Part shown: positions 61,089 through 64,000 of the stretch, in pieces
How the letters are laid out: every line of letters begins with the position of its first letter
How positions within the stretch are numbered: the stretch's first letter is position 1
Source: Flavobacterium collinsii
GTDB lineage: Bacteria; Bacteroidota; Bacteroidia; Flavobacteriales; Flavobacteriaceae
Assembly (NCBI RefSeq): GCF_902804485.1
Contig: NZ_CADCST010000078.1
Location: forward strand, 1-64,000
Direction: 5' to 3'
Length of the DNA: 64,000 bases
The notes under the pieces: generated by a model
Seen by the model: the letters and a program-made list of their open reading frames with translations, nothing else
What the model was told of the DNA's origin: nothing
Database searches by the model: none
Position numbers and translations under genes: made by a program

Positions 61089-61219
61089 GAAGACAAAGAT
61101 TTTATAATCTGTAACAAAAAAAAGCACCGCAGTGCGCCTCTATAATTACGATTCCATGAAAATTGGAATTTGGAACTTAAAAAATTGGAATTTTATAAAA
61201 AAACAGCATATATAACAAA

Positions 61220-62479
61220 ATGAGAGTATTTAAATTTGGTGGAGCATCTGTAAAAGATGCCGAGGGAATTAAAAACGTATACGACGTTTTGCAAAAAGTA
61301 GGTTATCAAGATGTCATTTTGGTCGTTTCGGCAATGGGAAAAACCACAAATGCTCTTGAAGTGGTCATTAAAAATTATTTTGACAAATCATCAGAGCTGA
61401 ACTCTTCTGTACAGGAAATAAAAAAATACCACAATCAGATCTTACTGGATTTATTTGAAAACGAAGAACACGCTGTTTTTGCTGCGGTAAAAGCACTGTT
61501 TTCTGAATTAGAATATTTCCTGGCACATAATAAATCACCAAACTATAATTTTGTTTACGATCAGGTTGTGAGTTTTGGAGAACTGATTTCGACTACTATC
61601 TTAAGTCACTTTATGAATTTTATGGGAATTCAGACGCAATGGCTTGATGTTCGAAATTTCATAAAAACCAACGCCAATTACCGAGATGCTGAAGTAGACT
61701 GGGAAATTACGCAACAAAACATCAGTAAAAATGTACCTCGTAAAATTTTAAACATCACTCAGGGATTCTTAGGTGCCGATGAGAACAACTTTACTACCAC
61801 TTTGGGCCGTGAAGGTTCTGATTATACCGCAGGAATTTTTGCATACTGCTTAAATGCCGAAAGTGTTACGATCTGGAAAGACGTTCCCGGGGTTATGAAT
61901 GCTGACCCTCGCTATTTTGAAAATGCAAGTTTATTAAACCAGATATCCTACCGTGAGGCCATCGAACTGGCATTTTACGGAGCAACTGTAATTCACCCGA
62001 AAACTTTACAGCCGTTACAGAAAAAGGAAATTCCATTATATGTAAAATCATTTATCAATCCACTTTTAAAAGGAACCTGTGTTTCTAAAGGTGTTGATCT
62101 GGAACCACAATATCCTTGCTTTATCGTAAAAAGAAATCAGCTTTTAATTTCATTATCGTCTATCGATTTTTCTTTTATAATGGAAGAAAACATCAGTGAG
62201 ATTTTTGCGTTGTTTCACCAATTCAAAATAAAGGTAAATCTGATTCAGAATTCGGCGATTAGTTTTTCGGTTTGTGTCGAAGATAAATTTGAAAACTTCA
62301 ATGAGTTGAATGCAATCCTTTCGAAGAAATTCAAAGTAGATTTTAGTGAGAACGTAACTTTGTATACTATTCGTCATTTTACAGAACAGGCAGCTCAAAC
62401 AGTAGAAGAAAACAAGGCCGTTTTATTAAAACAGGTAAGCCGCGAAACGATACAAATTGTGACCAAAGAGATCAACTAA
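61220..62479 (+). CDS. lysC: Aspartate kinase
   Basis: A 419-residue monofunctional aspartokinase that makes aspartyl phosphate for Lys, Thr and Met. The amino-acid kinase domain (about 1-280) opens KFGGASVKD and has VVSFGELISTT near 116, LGREGSDYTAGIFAYCL near 195 and WKDVPGVMNADP near 221. A regulatory ACT-like region follows (about 300-400). It is preceded by 220 nt of repeats. I found no lysine riboswitch or leader peptide there. A terminator follows. Confidence 0.92.
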   Translation: MRVFKFGGASVKDAEGIKNVYDVLQKVGYQDVILVVSAMGKTTNALEVVIKNYFDKSSELNSSVQEIKKYHNQILLDLFENEEHAVFAAVKALFSELEYFLAHNKSPNYNFVYDQVVSFGELISTTILSHFMNFMGIQTQWLDVRNFIKTNANYRDAEVDWEITQQNISKNVPRKILNITQGFLGADENNFTTTLGREGSDYTAGIFAYCLNAESVTIWKDVPGVMNADPRYFENASLLNQISYREAIELAFYGATVIHPKTLQPLQKKEIPLYVKSFINPLLKGTCVSKGVDLEPQYPCFIVKRNQLLISLSSIDFSFIMEENISEIFALFHQFKIKVNLIQNSAISFSVCVEDKFENFNELNAILSKKFKVDFSENVTLYTIRHFTEQAAQTVEENKAVLLKQVSRETIQIVTKEIN

Positions 62480-62522
62480 GCTTTCTCGTTTATAAAGTTA
62501 ATTATATCAATTCAACATATTT

Positions 62523-62552
62523 AAAAGGTTTCACTTAGCTGTGAAACCTTTT
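62523..62552. terminator. Bidirectional terminator after lysC
   Basis: AAAAGGTTTCAC and its complement (12-bp stem), loop of 6, then TTTTACTTTT. It lies between the convergent lysC and receptor genes. Confidence 0.88.
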
Positions 62553-62558
62553 TTACTT

Positions 62559-64000
62559 TTATCTTGCCCTATTATTTTCGCTTTGTTCGATCTCTGTTTT
62601 CTTAAATGCCTGTTTCTTTGAATTTCCGAAGCTATATGTTGCTATCAACCTAAAATAATTTGTTGTATAGGTTCTGTGATAATAGATTTCGGTTTGTCCA
62701 ACATTGTAATTTCCTGAAACCATAAATTTATGAAAGATGTCATTGGCTGTAAAATTGAGTTTTAGAGCCTCTTTAAAAAAGTTTCTTTCAATTCCAATAG
62801 TTACTGTCGACCGATTATTATCATGGCCCAATCCGTAGCTTCTATCTCCCAAATACCAGGCAAGCAACTGAATTTTGAAAAGATTTGGGATTGTAAACGT
62901 ATTGTTCGAATACAAATAGACCTGAGGTTTTACCGCACCTAACACGTACGAGTAAACATTATCAAAGGCTTTACTATAATTAATACTTATAGTATTGGTA
63001 GAGTTCCACCATTTATTTGCAAATGACCTTGAAAGCGAACCGAAAAAACCATTTTCTTTTTCTAAATTTAAGGATCTCAAAATATAACTATTTGGGTTAT
63101 CACCTCGCAAAGCGGCTCCTGAAATAGGATCGATTTTATAGGTATAACCTACTCTAAAATCAAACTTTTTATATAGGGCACCAATTTCAAAAGCATGAAC
63201 TTTTTCGGGTAATAAACTAGGATTTCCTTCTATGGTCGTAAACGGATCCTGATAAATAACAAACGGATTCAAGGCCTGATATCTTGGTCTTGTTATTCTG
63301 GAAACGTAAGACGCATTTAACTTTAAATCATCTGAAACGGCAATATTTAAGAGAACATTCGGAAAAAAATTAAAGTAGTTTCTACTAAAACTCTTACTTC
63401 CGTTTGCATTTGTATATAACTTATAACTTGTGTTTTCGGTTCTTGCGCCAATCGAAAAATTGATTTTCTCTCCTAATGTGCTTCCGTAATTAAAATAGGC
63501 CGCACTAATTTTTTCTGTATAGCTAAAATCGCTTGAAAGTTTATCATCAAACTCAAAATCCATACTATTTCCGTCTGTCACTAAAAAATCTGTACCTGAT
63601 TTTATAGTCGCGTAACTCACTTTTGCACCAATTTCTAACTTTGTTTTTTCATTTATTTTTTTTGAATAATCTGCTTGCGCTGCAATTATATTAATGGTAT
63701 TACCAACATTATTTTTCAAATATTTCTCTCCATCAATTTCATCAACAATACTATTCTCTTCGATAAAATCTTTTATAGTTTGGTTATAATTAGAATATTG
63801 TGTCCCTATAAATACTGATGAACCGAGATCATCGGTTATTAAATTATAGTTTAAATTGAGGAATTGATTGAGTGAGACATCGTTTTTAGCAATATCGGTC
63901 GCATAAAAAGCAGTATCCGCATTATTTGTTATCGCATTTCTGCTTTCAACTGTTCCTCCCAAATCCCCTATATTTCCACTATAAACGAATGACATATATC
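62559..64000 (-). CDS. Outer-membrane beta-barrel receptor, 5' end beyond the window
   Basis: At least 480 residues of an outer-membrane beta-barrel of the OMP_b-brl_3/TonB-dependent type. It has repeated strands with aromatic ends, ASYVSRITRPRYQALNPFVIYQDPFTTIEGNPSLLPEKV near residue 230 (here only in summary), and a final strand near 455 ending in a polar tail (KKTEIEQSENNRAR). The frame stays open to the right edge. The Met at 63995 is inside the barrel, so plug and signal peptide are missing. Probably TonB-dependent uptake. Ligand unknown. Confidence 0.8.
   Translation of the reverse strand, partial: YMSFVYSGNIGDLGGTVESRNAITNNADTAFYATDIAKNDVSLNQFLNLNYNLITDDLGSSVFIGTQYSNYNQTIKDFIEENSIVDEIDGEKYLKNNVGNTINIIAAQADYSKKINEKTKLEIGAKVSYATIKSGTDFLVTDGNSMDFEFDDKLSSDFSYTEKISAAYFNYGSTLGEKINFSIGARTENTSYKLYTNANGSKSFSRNYFNFFPNVLLNIAVSDDLKLNASYVSRITRPRYQALNPFVIYQDPFTTIEGNPSLLPEKVHAFEIGALYKKFDFRVGYTYKIDPISGAALRGDNPNSYILRSLNLEKENGFFGSLSRSFANKWWNSTNTISINYSKAFDNVYSYVLGAVKPQVYLYSNNTFTIPNLFKIQLLAWYLGDRSYGLGHDNNRSTVTIGIERNFFKEALKLNFTANDIFHKFMVSGNYNVGQTEIYYHRTYTTNYFRLIATYSFGNSKKQAFKKTEIEQSENNRAR

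Noticed and set aside
61089-61219. Possible lysine riboswitch or leader peptide ahead of lysC
   Set aside because: The short frame at 61156 has no Lys, Thr or Met run and no paired terminator/antiterminator. The rest is dispersed repeats.
1-64000. tRNA, rRNA, CRISPR, transposase or prophage genes
   Set aside because: I scanned the spacers for a tRNA T-loop motif, rRNA-like sequence, regularly spaced repeats and transposase motifs and saw none. This was a visual search, so small or divergent RNA genes could be missed.

Overview
The window looks like chromosomal DNA of a Flavobacterium (Bacteroidota). Four observations support this. The DNA is AT-rich and start codons lack clear Shine-Dalgarno sequences. 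Several promoters match the Bacteroidetes pattern (TTTG or TTG, 19-21 nt, then TAnnTTTG). The gene families are typical of the phylum (ExbB-ExbD-ExbD-TonB operon, DUF3857 proteins, DUF1501/DUF1800 pair, eukaryote-type class Ia ribonucleotide reductase, kynurenine pathway). Several short repeat families recur between genes. The species cannot be named from sequence alone. No tRNA, rRNA, CRISPR array, transposase or prophage gene was found inside the window.

Layout. 1-780: no gene. It carries tandem strong promoters that fire leftwards, probably into an rRNA operon beyond the edge, and a structured repeat element. 0.8-4.7 kb: orphan LolC/E-type permease, YkgJ-like Cys-cluster protein, methyltransferase plus DinB/YfiT-like gene pair, and queE. 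4.8-10.6 kb: one long leftward operon, exbB-exbD-exbD-tonB-small membrane protein-PstS-like lipoprotein-TPR protein, which is a complete Ton energising module. 10.9-20.3 kb: HerA-like ATPase, kynurenine 3-monooxygenase, GNAT, small HD (alarmone-hydrolase-like) protein, AraC regulator, two beta-lactamase-fold serine hydrolases and a small exported protein. 20.5-27.1 kb: penicillin acylase, AsmA-like protein, a large NMO-like barrel protein with a Cys-rich module, glycine-zipper lipoprotein. 27.4-37.4 kb: kynureninase, queA, aroA, MazG-type pyrophosphohydrolase, two tandem DUF3857/transglutaminase-like proteins, dtd, rsgA. 37.5-40.9 kb: a 1098-residue VIT/VWA multidomain protein. 41-45.5 kb: the Phe/Tyr operon pheA-aminotransferase-tyrA-DAHP synthase/chorismate mutase, headed by an aromatic-rich leader peptide and an attenuator. 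45.8-53.3 kb: DUF1501/DUF1800 pair, nrdB-nrdA, DUF3109 protein. 53.5-62.5 kb: MarC, a small membrane protein with a truncated flavoprotein, lipoprotein, SnoaL-like protein, S41 protease/dCMP deaminase/HupE cluster, TerB-like protein, fructose-1,6-bisphosphatase, GNAT, aspartate kinase. The right edge cuts an outer-membrane beta-barrel receptor.

How it fits together. Most of the region is housekeeping. Aromatic amino-acid synthesis is represented by aroA (with its own promoter) and the attenuated Phe/Tyr operon. Tryptophan degradation is represented by kmo and kynU at separate sites. Queuosine formation is represented by queE and queA. The Ton operon would energise outer-membrane receptors such as the one at the right edge. 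The most notable item is the attenuator upstream of pheA. It has a promoter, a 26-codon leader with eight Phe/Tyr codons in eleven, an antiterminator pairing, and a GCAA-loop terminator whose U-tract ends 6 nt before the pheA start codon. Second is a structured dispersed element present twice, whose inner stem covaries between the copies.
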